Shown: positions 16,328-25,049 of the stretch, piece after piece
Position numbering within the stretch: position 1 is the first letter of the stretch
Layout: the number at the start of each line of letters is the position of its first letter
Origin: Bacteroidia bacterium
GTDB taxonomy: Bacteria; Bacteroidota; Bacteroidia; 2-12-FULL-35-15
Direction of reading: 5' to 3'
DNA length: 53,344 bases
Assembly: GCA_016786925.1 (NCBI GenBank)
Contig: JAEUTU010000068.1
Coordinates: forward strand, 1 to 53,344
Program-made: the position numbers and the translations under genes
Notes under the pieces: generated by a model
Seen by the model: the letters and a program-made list of their open reading frames with translations, nothing else
Told to the model about the DNA's origin: nothing
The model's database searches: none

Positions 16328-19300
16328 TTATTCAATAATCAATTTACCTTGACTTATTGGAGTATTGTTATTTATGATCTTATATAAATAAACACCCGCA
16401 TTAAGCCCATTTCTGTTGATCACTAGATTGTGTGAATTTAGATTGGTAAAATGCATCACTTCTCTGCCTAATACATCGGTTATTTGGATAATTATTCCTT
16501 CTAGATCAATGTTAGTAGAAAGTGCGAATGTGGTGTTCTCATTAAATGGATTAGGATAGATACTAACAGTATTGTTCAAGTTGTTGGCCATTTCAATGCC
16601 GGTACACATATCCACTTGAATATTGCTACTTGCAGAATTAGAACATGTTCCATCATTATATGTATAAAAGATAGTGTGTGTGCCAATTCCTGCTGAAGCA
16701 GGATCAAAGATGGTGTCATTATTTATACCAGGTCCTGAATATACTCCACCTGTGGGGCTACCGCCTGTAAGAGTAAATGGAGCAGAATTTAAACAAACAG
16801 TTGGTAATGATGAAAGTGTAACAACAGGAATAGGATTAACCGTGAAGTTGAGTGTTTGTGGAATACTTGTTCCGCAAACGTTTGATCCAACCACACTAAT
16901 TACACCTGATGAATCGCTATTTGTTGCAGTAATATTGAAGTCAAATGAACTGCCTGTCCAACCTGTTGGCAAAGTCCATGTGTAATCATCAACATTTACA
17001 TCATCGGTAGTAGCGAAGGATATTAACGAACCATTTCCACAGATTTCTGTAATGCCTGATATTGGAGCAGGTTGCGCAGGAGTTGTTGTGGATATTACAG
17101 CCAATGTTGTAGTAGCCCCTGTCCCGCAACCATTGATAGCAGCAACTGTAATGTTACCATCTGGACTACCAACTGTTGTTGAAATGGTTGCTGAAGTAGA
17201 TGTTCCCGACCATCCTGATGGAACTGTCCATACATATGAAGTTGCTCCACTTACAGGTGAGATGCTGTATGTTTCTATAGCTGTTTCACAAACTGTTAAG
17301 CTACCTGAAATACTTGCAGGTGCTGGAGGTAACTGATTTACAGTAACAGCAAAGCTTTGAGTTGCACTTGTTCCGCAAGTGTTTTGTGCGGCAACTGTAA
17401 TTGTTCCTGAATTTGCACCAACAGTTGAGTTGCTTGTTTCTGTTGTTCCAGAAGAAATCCATCCAGAAGGATAGGTCCAAACATAACTAGTTGTGTTTGC
17501 AACCGGTGTTATACTATATGTTTGGTTGGTTCCTTCACAAACTGTTGAATTACCAGAAATGGTTCCTGGTTGAGCAGGAATCGTGTTCATGGTAATGTTT
17601 AACAATTGAGCAATACTATTTCCACAAGTGTTATTGGCAGTTACCGAAATTGTACCACCAACAGTACCAGCTGTTGCTGAAATATTAGGTGTTGTTGATG
17701 TTCCTGACCAACCACCTGGTAATGTCCAAGTATAAGAAGTTGCACCTCCTCCAGCAATTATACTATAGTTTTCTGTTGCGTTTTGACATACAATAGTATT
17801 TCCTGTTATTGATGCAGGTTGTGCCGGAATAGCGTTGGTTGAAACAACAAGTGATTGTGCGCTGCTATTGCCGCAAGTATTATTGGCTGTTACAGTAATT
17901 GTTCCACCTGTCGTTCCTGCGGTAGTAGAAATACTTGTGCTTGTTGATGTTCCTGACCATCCAGCTGGCAATGTCCATGTGTAGGATGTTGCACCAGCCA
18001 CAGATACCACGGAGTAAGAATTTGTACTTGTTTCACAAACAGTTGTGTTTCCAGAAATAGTTCCAGGTGTTGCAGGAGTTGTATTTACAGTGATTGCAAC
18101 TTGTTGCGAAGTGCTATTTCCACAAGCATTGTTTGCTGTCACTGTAATGTTTCCACTTGTACTGTTTGCTGTAGCAGTAATTGTTTCTGTTGAAGAAGTA
18201 CCAGTCCAACCACTTGGGGTAGTCCAAGTATAAGATGTTGCATCTGCAACTGGTGAAATACTATAGGTGTTGGATGTGCCCGAGCAAATTGTTGTTGTTC
18301 CTGAAATACTTGCTGGTTGGGCAGGTGTTTGGTTTACTGTAATTGCAATTGTTTGTGCAGCACTGCTTCCACAGCCATTATTGGCAGTAACAGAAATGGT
18401 CCCGCTTGTTGTGCTAGCGGTTGTTGAAATACTTGTTGAAGTTGAAGTTCCAGTCCAGCCTCCAGGCAATGTCCATGTATAAGACGTTGCGCCAGCAACG
18501 GAAGCAATACTATAAGTATTAGTTGTTCCAGCGCAAATGGTTGTTGTGCCGGATATTGTTCCCGGTTGGTTTGGAATGCTATTAACTGTCATAGTCGTAT
18601 TGCTTGATGTGGCAGTGCTTGTTGTTAAACATGTTGCACTCGATGTCAATACAACCGCAATCGTGTTGCCATTCGTTAATCCAGCATTACTGAATGTAGA
18701 ACTGTTCGTTCCAATTGGAGCTCCATTCAATAACCATTGGTAAGATGGGGTTGCTCCTCCATTAGTTGGAGTGGTAGTGAATGTAACGTTTGTTCCCGAA
18801 CAAATGGTTGTTCCTGGAGCAGCACTTACCGTAACACTCGGTGTTACATTTGGAGAAACTGTCATTGTTACTGTGTTTGAAGTTGCAGGACTTCCAGAAA
18901 CACAAGGTAAGTTAGAGGTCATAACACAAGTTACAACATCATTGTTGTTTAAAGTCGTTGAGGTAAATGTTGTACTGTTGGTTCCTACATTACTTCCATT
19001 TACTTTCCATTGATAGGATGGTGTTGTTCCTCCGTTTGTTGGTGTTGCGGTAAATGTAACAGATGCTCCAGTACAAATACTAGTACTTGGAGAAACTGAA
19101 ATAGCTACACTTGCAGTTGTACCACCTGTTGTAATATTAATGGTAACAGTATCTGATAAAATACATGAGCCATTAATTGATTGCACATAATAAGTGGTTG
19201 TACTTGGTGGTGTAGCAACAGGATTCGAAATGTTTGTTGCACTTAAACCTGTACTTGGTGTCCAATTGTAGTTGAATCCTCCAGTTGCGTTTAGTTGAAC

Positions 19301-22018
19301 AGGCACTGCCGAACATACCGAAACACTTGTTGGTGTTGCAACTAAATTTCCATTTCTAATAGTAAAGAATGCATCACTTAAATCAAAAGTAGAAGGAGTA
19401 GAAGTAGAGCGTACTCTTAATAATACTTGATTTGAATTGATGGTATTTGGTACAACCCAGTCATAGCTGTGTGTTGCAGTTGCATAAGCAGTTACAATAT
19501 TAACCCATGTACTACCACTGTTTAATGAATAAGCAATATCGTAAGTGCCTATTGTAGGTGAATCCGTCCATGTTATGGTTTTCGTATGACAGCCATTTAA
19601 GGTGTCATTAATACCATTTGGTGATGTTAATGCAATTGCCGGAGCAGTTGTACTTATTGTAAATGCAATATCACTTGTATCTGCTTTACAGCTGTTGATA
19701 TTATCTCTTACCCAAATTTTACAATTTGAAGACGGAGCATTTGGCACTGTCCAAGCATAAGTATTAGTTGAGGTGTTGTAACCCGTTACAATATTCGTGA
19801 AACTCGTTCCTCCATTCGTTGAATAAAAAATATCATAAATATTGGAGATTCCATCCGATGACCATGAGATAGTGTATGTACTTCCCACTTGCATGATTCC
19901 ACCAAAGTTTGGTTGAATAATAGTTACCGGTTTTGTAATGGTGAATACTGCATCACTTGGATCCCAATAAGTTGTTCCATTAGGAGTAACTCTAACCAAA
20001 GCCGATCCTGTTGGTGAGTTTGGAATGTTCCAATTATAAGTTGCTGGATTTGCTGTAGTATACCAATTTGTGGCAATGGTAGTCCAAGTTGCACCATTAT
20101 TCAAGCTATATTGAATATCATAATAATTCCAAGCGGGTGAACGATCAAATGTAATGGATGTTACTGTACATCCGCCCCAAACAGTTACACCATTATCTCC
20201 ATTTGGAGTAAGCACTGTAACAGCAGGTTTAATTGTAAATACAGCATTGCTCACATCGCTTACAGAAGGATACCCAGAATTGCTAATACGCACCAAACAT
20301 TGGTTGCTATTTGCATTCGGTACTGTCCAGTTACGAGAACCTGTGTTTGAGTATGTTCCAATGGCGGTCCATGTAGCCCCATTGTTTAATGAATATTCTA
20401 AAAGCACATTGGTGTATAGTGTTGCTGTATTCCAAGTAATCGAATAGGTGGTGCCAGAATACAAGCTTTCACCACCATTAGGTGTAATAAGGATTGGTTG
20501 AGCAGGAGCAATCGTAAAGTTAGCATTTGAGATATCTTCTTTACAGGTGTTTACAGCATCTACAATTTTAATACGACACGTTGTGTTGTTGATGTTTGGT
20601 ACTGTCCAGTTGTAGGAGTTGCCTACAAAGTTGTTGGTGATAGTAGTCCAAGCAGCTCCACCATTGGTAGAGTAAAGGATGTTGTATTGTCCTGATGCAG
20701 CCGGTAAGTTAGTCCAAGTAATGGTTTGTGTAGTTAATCCAGTCCAAGTTTCTCCACCGTTTGGTGAAGTAACGGTAATGTCAACATTCGGATTAATAGT
20801 AAATGGAGCATCACTCACATCAGCCACAGTAGTTCCAGTGTAATAATCGTACACTCTAATTAATGCTTGTGTAGTAGTAATACCATTAGGAATTAACCAA
20901 GAGTAAGTTTGGTTCGTGTTTCCCGTATTGTATGTGCTTGAATTAGGTTGAGTAGAAACAATGGTATTCCAAGAAGTTCCGTTGTTTGTAGAATACTGAA
21001 TTGTAAAATATTGTATACAAGTAGAAGCATTCCAATTGATATTATAAGTATTACAACCATACCAAGTTTCTCCACCATTAGCAGCAGTAACAGTAATAGG
21101 TGTAGCAATAGTGAATGTAGCATTGCTTACATCAAAAAGTGAAGGCAACCCAGAGTTGCTGATACGAATTAAGCATTGTGTGCTCGGTGTATTCGGTACC
21201 ACCCAGTTACGCGAACCAGTGTTTGAGTATGTTCCAATAGTAGTCCAAGTAGCACCATTGTTTAATGAATATTCTAAAAGCACATTGGTATAGAATGTGG
21301 CAGTGTTCCAAGTAATAGCATAACTACATTGTGGTGAAAGTGTTTCACCACCATTAGGTGTAATAAGGATTGGTTGAGCAGCGTTGATTGTAAAAACAGC
21401 ATTGGAAACATCCTGCATACAGTTTTGCACCTGATCCATTACTTTTATTAAGCAGTTTGTGGATGTCGGCATAGCAGGAATTGTCCAAGCATAGGTTCCA
21501 GTAACTGTAGCATAATTTGTAACAATATTCGTCCAGCTACTACCACCATTTACAGAGTATTGAATCGTGTAGGTATTTGATGTTCCAATTGCATTCCAAG
21601 TAATGTTTTGAATGGTGTTCCCTTGCCATATTTCTCCGCCATTTGGGGAAGTTAAAATAATTGGAATATTAATAGTAAAGAATGCATTGCTCTGATCTTG
21701 TGTTGAAGAATTTAGTGCATCACGAACACGCATCAATACTGTTGTAGATTGAACATTAGGAACAGTCCAAATAAACTGCCCGTTAGTGGATAGATAATTG
21801 CTTGTTACCGAGGTCCATATCGTTCCACCATCTAATGAATAATCAATGTTCCAGTAATTGGATGGACTACCTGTTTGAGTCCACATAACAGTATAGGTCT
21901 GACAAGCATACAAAATTTCACCACCATTTGGTTGAGTGATTGTAACTGTTTGAGCTTTTGATACATTGGCCGAAATTGCCAATAGAAAAATTATTGAAAG
22001 TAGTTTTAAATACTTCAT
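16328..22018 (-). CDS. Giant T9SS-exported repeat protein (adhesin-like)
   Basis: With the ATG at 22016-22018 the protein has 1896 residues; a 15-residue extension to a GTG at 22063 would spoil the signal peptide (MKYLK start, cleavage at KA-Q about residue 22). Order of parts: nine beta-sandwich-like modules of about 96 residues, each starting near PNGGE and ending near SNAxFTI; one PKD-like domain; two Ig-like domains (CTGASVTFTATPTNGG type); seven modules of about 83 residues with ATSYTWTLPxGW and two cysteines each; a SprB-like linker; and a type A sorting domain (IYPNPFNENTTF, ITDVLGREVM, GVYLYKI). No enzyme motif is seen. An adhesive or extended surface/matrix role is an inference. Thr, Ser and Asn content is very high. 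Confidence 0.85.
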   Translation of the reverse strand: MKYLKLLSIIFLLAISANVSKAQTVTITQPNGGEILYACQTYTVMWTQTGSPSNYWNIDYSLDGGTIWTSVTSNYLSTNGQFIWTVPNVQSTTVLMRVRDALNSSTQDQSNAFFTINIPIILTSPNGGEIWQGNTIQNITWNAIGTSNTYTIQYSVNGGSSWTNIVTNYATVTGTYAWTIPAMPTSTNCLIKVMDQVQNCMQDVSNAVFTINAAQPILITPNGGETLSPQCSYAITWNTATFYTNVLLEYSLNNGATWTTIGTYSNTGSRNWVVPNTPSTQCLIRISNSGLPSLFDVSNATFTIATPITVTAANGGETWYGCNTYNINWNASTCIQYFTIQYSTNNGTSWNTIVSTQPNSSTYNTGNTNQTYSWLIPNGITTTQALIRVYDYYTGTTVADVSDAPFTINPNVDITVTSPNGGETWTGLTTQTITWTNLPAASGQYNILYSTNGGAAWTTITNNFVGNSYNWTVPNINNTTCRIKIVDAVNTCKEDISNANFTIAPAQPILITPNGGESLYSGTTYSITWNTATLYTNVLLEYSLNNGATWTAIGTYSNTGSRNWTVPNANSNQCLVRISNSGYPSVSDVSNAVFTIKPAVTVLTPNGDNGVTVWGGCTVTSITFDRSPAWNYYDIQYSLNNGATWTTIATNWYTTANPATYNWNIPNSPTGSALVRVTPNGTTYWDPSDAVFTITKPVTIIQPNFGGIMQVGSTYTISWSSDGISNIYDIFYSTNGGTSFTNIVTGYNTSTNTYAWTVPNAPSSNCKIWVRDNINSCKADTSDIAFTISTTAPAIALTSPNGINDTLNGCHTKTITWTDSPTIGTYDIAYSLNSGSTWVNIVTAYATATHSYDWVVPNTINSNQVLLRVRSTSTPSTFDLSDAFFTIRNGNLVATPTSVSVCSAVPVQLNATGGFNYNWTPSTGLSATNISNPVATPPSTTTYYVQSINGSCILSDTVTINITTGGTTASVAISVSPSTSICTGASVTFTATPTNGGTTPSYQWKVNGSNVGTNSTTFTSTTLNNNDVVTCVMTSNLPCVSGSPATSNTVTMTVSPNVTPSVTVSAAPGTTICSGTNVTFTTTPTNGGATPSYQWLLNGAPIGTNSSTFSNAGLTNGNTIAVVLTSSATCLTTSTATSSNTTMTVNSIPNQPGTISGTTTICAGTTNTYSIASVAGATSYTWTLPGGWTGTSTSTSISTTASTTSGTISVTANNGCGSSAAQTIAITVNQTPAQPASISGTTTICSGTSNTYSISPVADATSYTWTTPSGWTGTSSTETITATANSTSGNITVTANNACGNSTSQQVAITVNTTPATPGTISGNTTVCETSTNSYSVVSVAGATSYTWTLPAGWSGTSTSTSISTTAGTTGGTITVTANNTCGNSSAQSLVVSTNAIPAQPASITGNTIVCQNATENYSIIAGGGATSYTWTLPGGWSGTSTTPNISATAGTVGGTISVTANNTCGNSIAQLLNITMNTIPAQPGTISGNSTVCEGTNQTYSITPVANTTSYVWTYPSGWISSGTTETSNSTVGANSGTITVAAQNTCGTSATQSFAVTVNQLPPAPASISGSLTVCETAIETYSISPVSGATSYVWTVPSGWSGTSTSATISTTVGSPDGNITVAAINGCGTGATTTLAVISTTTPAQPAPISGITEICGNGSLISFATTDDVNVDDYTWTLPTGWTGSSFDFNITATNSDSSGVISVVGSNVCGTSIPQTLNFTVNPIPVVTLSSLPTVCLNSAPFTLTGGSPTGGVYSGPGINNDTIFDPASAGIGTHTIFYTYNDGTCSNSASSNIQVDMCTGIEMANNLNNTVSIYPNPFNENTTFALSTNIDLEGIIIQITDVLGREVMHFTNLNSHNLVINRNGLNAGVYLYKIINNNTPISQGKLIIE
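16817..18570 (-). repeat. Seven-module PKD-like repeat array
   Basis: Seven consecutive modules of about 83 residues, each with a cysteine near its start (TTICAG, TVCET and similar), a TSYTWTLPGGW-like centre and a second cysteine in an x-C-G motif near the end. The paired cysteines suggest one disulfide per module. Boundaries are approximate. Confidence 0.8.
19355..21949 (-). repeat. Nine-module PNGGE repeat array forming a three-part super-repeat
   Basis: Nine protein modules of about 96 residues (about 290 bases each). Modules 2, 5 and 8 share an N-x-C-x-x-D signature (VQNCMQD, VNTCKED, INSCKAD). Modules 3, 6 and 9 share a P-S-x-x-D-V/L-S ending. Modules 1, 4 and 7 share a cysteine just after the module start. 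The array is therefore three copies of an A-B-C block. Modules 3 and 6 remain similar even at the DNA level (about 21100-21380 versus 20240-20510). Boundaries are approximate. Confidence 0.8.
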
Positions 22019-22117
22019 GTAGTGTTTGTTTAGTTTCAAGTACAATCTTACAAAAAAAAACACCTACTAACAGTACTTGTTAATAACTATCTTTTCTTGT
22101 AAGTGGCTGTTTTTTAA

Positions 22118-22648
22118 TTACTTGAAAATGCTAAAGTTTACATTCCCATACTTTCTGTGCTCCTTGAAGTGCGGGTGTTGTAAAAAACTTGTTTTAGGTC
22201 CATGCTCTAAGATAAGCATTCCATTTTCTTTCAAAATATTTTTTTCGAACACAAGGTCTGGTATCTGCTCTATTTTTTCAAGATCATAAGGAGGATCAGC
22301 GAAAACGATATCATACTTTCCGAAAGCATTTTTTAAAAAGCTGAAAACATCACTCTTGATCACTTTTACCTGATCCATTTTAAAATCAGAGCATGTCTTT
22401 TTTACAAATGAAGTGCAATGGAAATTGATATCTACACTTGTGATCTCTTTCGATTCTCTGGATGCAAACTCGTAAGTAATATTGCCACTTCCACAGAAAA
22501 GATCTAAAACAGAACATTCTTCCAGATCAAAATGATTGCTTAGAATATTAAATAAGGCTTCCTTTGCAAAATCAGTCGTTGGCCTAACCGGTAAATTCTT
22601 GGGTGCATGAATACTTCTGCCTTTATGTATGCCACTTATGATCCTCAT
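22118..22648 (-). CDS. rsmD: 16S rRNA (guanine(966)-N2)-methyltransferase RsmD
   Basis: A 176-residue Rossmann-fold methyltransferase that methylates G966 of 16S rRNA using S-adenosylmethionine. The SAM-binding motif is VLDLFCGSGN (47-56) and the catalytic motif is FADPPYDLE (DPPY 118-121). The N-terminal MRIISGIHKGR and VRPTTDFAKEALFNIL are characteristic of RsmD. The gene begins three bases after the stop of the DUF3822 gene and shares its transcript. No clear terminator follows. Confidence 0.92.
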   Translation of the reverse strand: MRIISGIHKGRSIHAPKNLPVRPTTDFAKEALFNILSNHFDLEECSVLDLFCGSGNITYEFASRESKEITSVDINFHCTSFVKKTCSDFKMDQVKVIKSDVFSFLKNAFGKYDIVFADPPYDLEKIEQIPDLVFEKNILKENGMLILEHGPKTSFLQHPHFKEHRKYGNVNFSIFK

Positions 22649-22651
22649 GGC

Positions 22652-23518
22652 TTAGGCATTCAGTAGTGTGAAATGAATATGTTTGGAGAGATTTTGGAGT
22701 TGATAGGAGTAATCAGATCCATCATCTCGTTCTGCAAATTTTATTGTGCGCACGTACTTATTTATCAGCGAATAAATGGCGTCATTCTTTTCAATATCAC
22801 CAAGTAGGTGCAATTCGTTTTTTTCCGGGTTTAATTTCAATTGCTCAAAAGCAAATAACAAGTAATAAATTAAATCCTCCGGTGTTTGATAGTTGAAACT
22901 ATTGTAAAATAAAAGATTGTTTGATTCAATAACGATCAGTTCAAAATGAGAATTTTGAACATGAATAAATACTTTTTTTGTATTTTGATTCTTATTGTTC
23001 AGTAAAAGATTGTCAATTAAAACCGTAGAAAAATGGATGTAGTTAACGTTGTTGAATAAAAAATCCACTTTTGATTTTACTGAAAAAGGCAAAGCAAAAA
23101 TATTCTTGGCATTTAAGTTTTTAATGTCATTCACCACTACTAATTCATCTCCTTGAAGATCGGTGTTGAACCTTAGAAAAGCTTTTTTTCTGTCTTCCTC
23201 AAATAGTGAATTTGGGACTATTGTTGACAGGTGATTAACAATTAGGCAATTGACAGACTTGTATTTGTGAGGGATCAATTTGCTCATTCTTATAACCTCC
23301 TCCAAAAGGCTGTCGATAAGAGCAAAATTGAAATTATGAACAAACTGAAATTGTTCCATAGCAATGAATTTATTCTTTGCTATTTCCTTAACCGCAACAA
23401 TAATATCATCTTTCCCGATCTGAATATTCATACTATATTCTTTGCATTGCAAAGGATCGTACGACTCATCAATGATCGTTTTGGTTAATGATATTTTATT
23501 CTTTAGTTCGGTTACCAT
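22652..23518 (-). CDS. DUF3822 family protein
   Basis: A 288-residue cytosolic protein of unknown function. The frame is open for 77 further codons upstream, but that extension would run through the promoter and into the divergent helicase gene; the ATG at 23516-23518 gives the normal DUF3822 N-terminus (a variable start, then IIDESYDPLQCKEYSMNIQIG). No catalytic motif is evident. DUF3822 genes sit next to rsmD in many Bacteroidota, which suggests a link to ribosome assembly or RNA modification, but this is only genomic association. Confidence 0.7.
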   Translation of the reverse strand: MVTELKNKISLTKTIIDESYDPLQCKEYSMNIQIGKDDIIVAVKEIAKNKFIAMEQFQFVHNFNFALIDSLLEEVIRMSKLIPHKYKSVNCLIVNHLSTIVPNSLFEEDRKKAFLRFNTDLQGDELVVVNDIKNLNAKNIFALPFSVKSKVDFLFNNVNYIHFSTVLIDNLLLNNKNQNTKKVFIHVQNSHFELIVIESNNLLFYNSFNYQTPEDLIYYLLFAFEQLKLNPEKNELHLLGDIEKNDAIYSLINKYVRTIKFAERDDGSDYSYQLQNLSKHIHFTLLNA

Positions 23519-23527
23519 AAGGCTTGG

Positions 23528-23557
23528 CAAATATAAGGTTTCTTGAGAATTGTTCAA
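23528..23557 (-). promoter_or_regulatory. Consensus promoter of the DUF3822-rsmD operon
   Basis: On the minus strand TTG (23555-23557), 19 bases, TATATTTG (23528-23535). Only nine bases separate the -7 element from the start codon, so the transcript should be leaderless or nearly so. Confidence 0.6.
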
Positions 23558-23618
23558 TACTTGTACCCGCTTTATTCTTCGATTCTCTTTTCTATTTGTA
23601 ATTTCGTGATCGATACGA

Positions 23619-25049
23619 ATGAACGCACAAGAATTCAATATTCTGTTACAAAAATTTTTCCCTTTTGATACCACAAGTGGACAAAGGAGTCTTTTGACTA
23701 AACTGTCGGAGTTCATTCTTGGAGCGCATGCTGACCATATTTTTGTCATAAAAGGATATGCAGGTACGGGTAAAACAACTGTCGTTCGTTCCTTGGTAGA
23801 AGCATTGCCTGCTATTCAAGCTAAGCCTGTTTTGCTTGCTCCAACAGGTCGTGCAGCAAAAGTTTTAGCCGGATATACCAAAAAGCAAGCATACACCATC
23901 CATAAAAAGATCTACTTTCGTAGGCCAACAGCGGAAGGAGGCTTCGCATTTCAATTGCAGCAAAATTTGCATGTCAATACGGTTTTTATTGTGGATGAAG
24001 CCTCCATGATCTCTAATACCGGTGGGCTTTCTCAAGGAGGTTTGTTTGGTGCAGGGAGTTTGCTGGATGATCTGATCGAATATGTGTTTAGTGGAACGAA
24101 TTGTAAATTGATATTTATAGGTGATACAGCTCAGTTACCTCCTGTCGGAATGGATGTGAGTCCGGCTTTGGATATAGAATATTTAAAAGCTTCTTATTAT
24201 TTCCAAGTAGATTGGTTTGAGTTAACGGATGTTGTGAGACAGTCGAACGATTCCGGGATCTTATCAAATGCAACAGTTATCCGGGAGCAGATCAAATTGC
24301 AGAAAGAATATCAACCTGAATTCAATTTATCCGGTTTTTCAGATGTACAAAGAATTGATGGGTCGGAATTAGAAGATGCTTTGAACGAAGCATACAATAA
24401 ATTTGATGCTGAAGAGACAATGGTCATAACACGTTCGAATAAGCGGGCAAATATTTTTAATCAACAGATAAGAGCTAGAATTCGCTGGCAGGAAAATGAG
24501 TTGTCATCGGGTGATTACATGATGGTTGTGAAGAATAATTACTTCTGGTTGCCGGAAGAATCAAAAGCAGGATTTATAGCTAACGGTGATATCATTCAAA
24601 TAAGCAGAGTGGGGAAAATACAAGAAATGTACGGTTTTCGATTTGCCGATGTCCGCATCAAATTGATCGACTATCCGGATGAGCCGGAGATTGATGTGCG
24701 TTTATTATTAGATACAATAATGACAGAAGCACCTGCTTTATCACAAGCGGAGAATAAGAAGTTATTCGACTCTGTTTTGTTGGATCATAATGATATTGCA
24801 GACAGGAGAATGCGTTTAAAAAAAGTGAAAGAAGATCCTTTTTTTAATGCACTTCAAGTTAAGTTTGCTTATGCCGTTACGTGTCATAAAGCGCAAGGCG
24901 GACAGTGGGATTGTGTTTTTGTAGAGCAAGGTTATTTAACGGATGAGATGCTGAATGTTGAATATCTACGATGGCTGTATACCGCTTTAACACGGGCAAA
25001 AAAGAAACTCTACTTGGTTAATTTTAATAAAGAGTTTTTTCCTGTTTAA
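23619..25049 (+). CDS. SF1B DNA helicase (RecD2/Dda-like)
   Basis: A 476-residue superfamily 1 helicase: Walker A GYAGTGKTT (46-54), motif Ia LLAPTGRAAK (72-81), Walker B IVDEASM (124-130), motif III GDTAQLPPVG, and the C-terminal AVTCHKAQGGQWDCV and YTALTRAKKKLYLV motifs. It lacks the N-terminal helix-hairpin region of full RecD2, so it is closer to phage Dda or short AAA_30 helicases found throughout the phylum. It would translocate 5' to 3' on single-stranded DNA, presumably in repair. It is divergent from DUF3822 and overlaps the convergent SGNH gene by four bases. Confidence 0.85.
   Translation: MNAQEFNILLQKFFPFDTTSGQRSLLTKLSEFILGAHADHIFVIKGYAGTGKTTVVRSLVEALPAIQAKPVLLAPTGRAAKVLAGYTKKQAYTIHKKIYFRRPTAEGGFAFQLQQNLHVNTVFIVDEASMISNTGGLSQGGLFGAGSLLDDLIEYVFSGTNCKLIFIGDTAQLPPVGMDVSPALDIEYLKASYYFQVDWFELTDVVRQSNDSGILSNATVIREQIKLQKEYQPEFNLSGFSDVQRIDGSELEDALNEAYNKFDAEETMVITRSNKRANIFNQQIRARIRWQENELSSGDYMMVVKNNYFWLPEESKAGFIANGDIIQISRVGKIQEMYGFRFADVRIKLIDYPDEPEIDVRLLLDTIMTEAPALSQAENKKLFDSVLLDHNDIADRRMRLKKVKEDPFFNALQVKFAYAVTCHKAQGGQWDCVFVEQGYLTDEMLNVEYLRWLYTALTRAKKKLYLVNFNKEFFPV

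Noticed and set aside
16674..19013. Several plus-strand frames of 60-100 codons opposite the giant repeat gene
   Set aside because: They are antisense shadows of the repeat modules: composition is repetitive and Val/Pro-rich, they recur with the module period, and they have no promoter or family resemblance.
16328..22018. Possible CRISPR or DNA satellite because of regular spacing
   Set aside because: The periodicity (about 250 and 290 bases) is that of protein modules in one open frame, with diverged copies and no constant repeat of 25-40 bases.
22019..22063. Upstream GTG start for the giant repeat protein
   Set aside because: It would put charged residues before the signal peptide; the ATG at 22018 gives a normal signal sequence.
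23519..23749. N-terminal extension of the DUF3822 frame
   Set aside because: It crosses the consensus promoter and overlaps the divergent helicase start by 130 bases; the family N-terminus begins at 23518.
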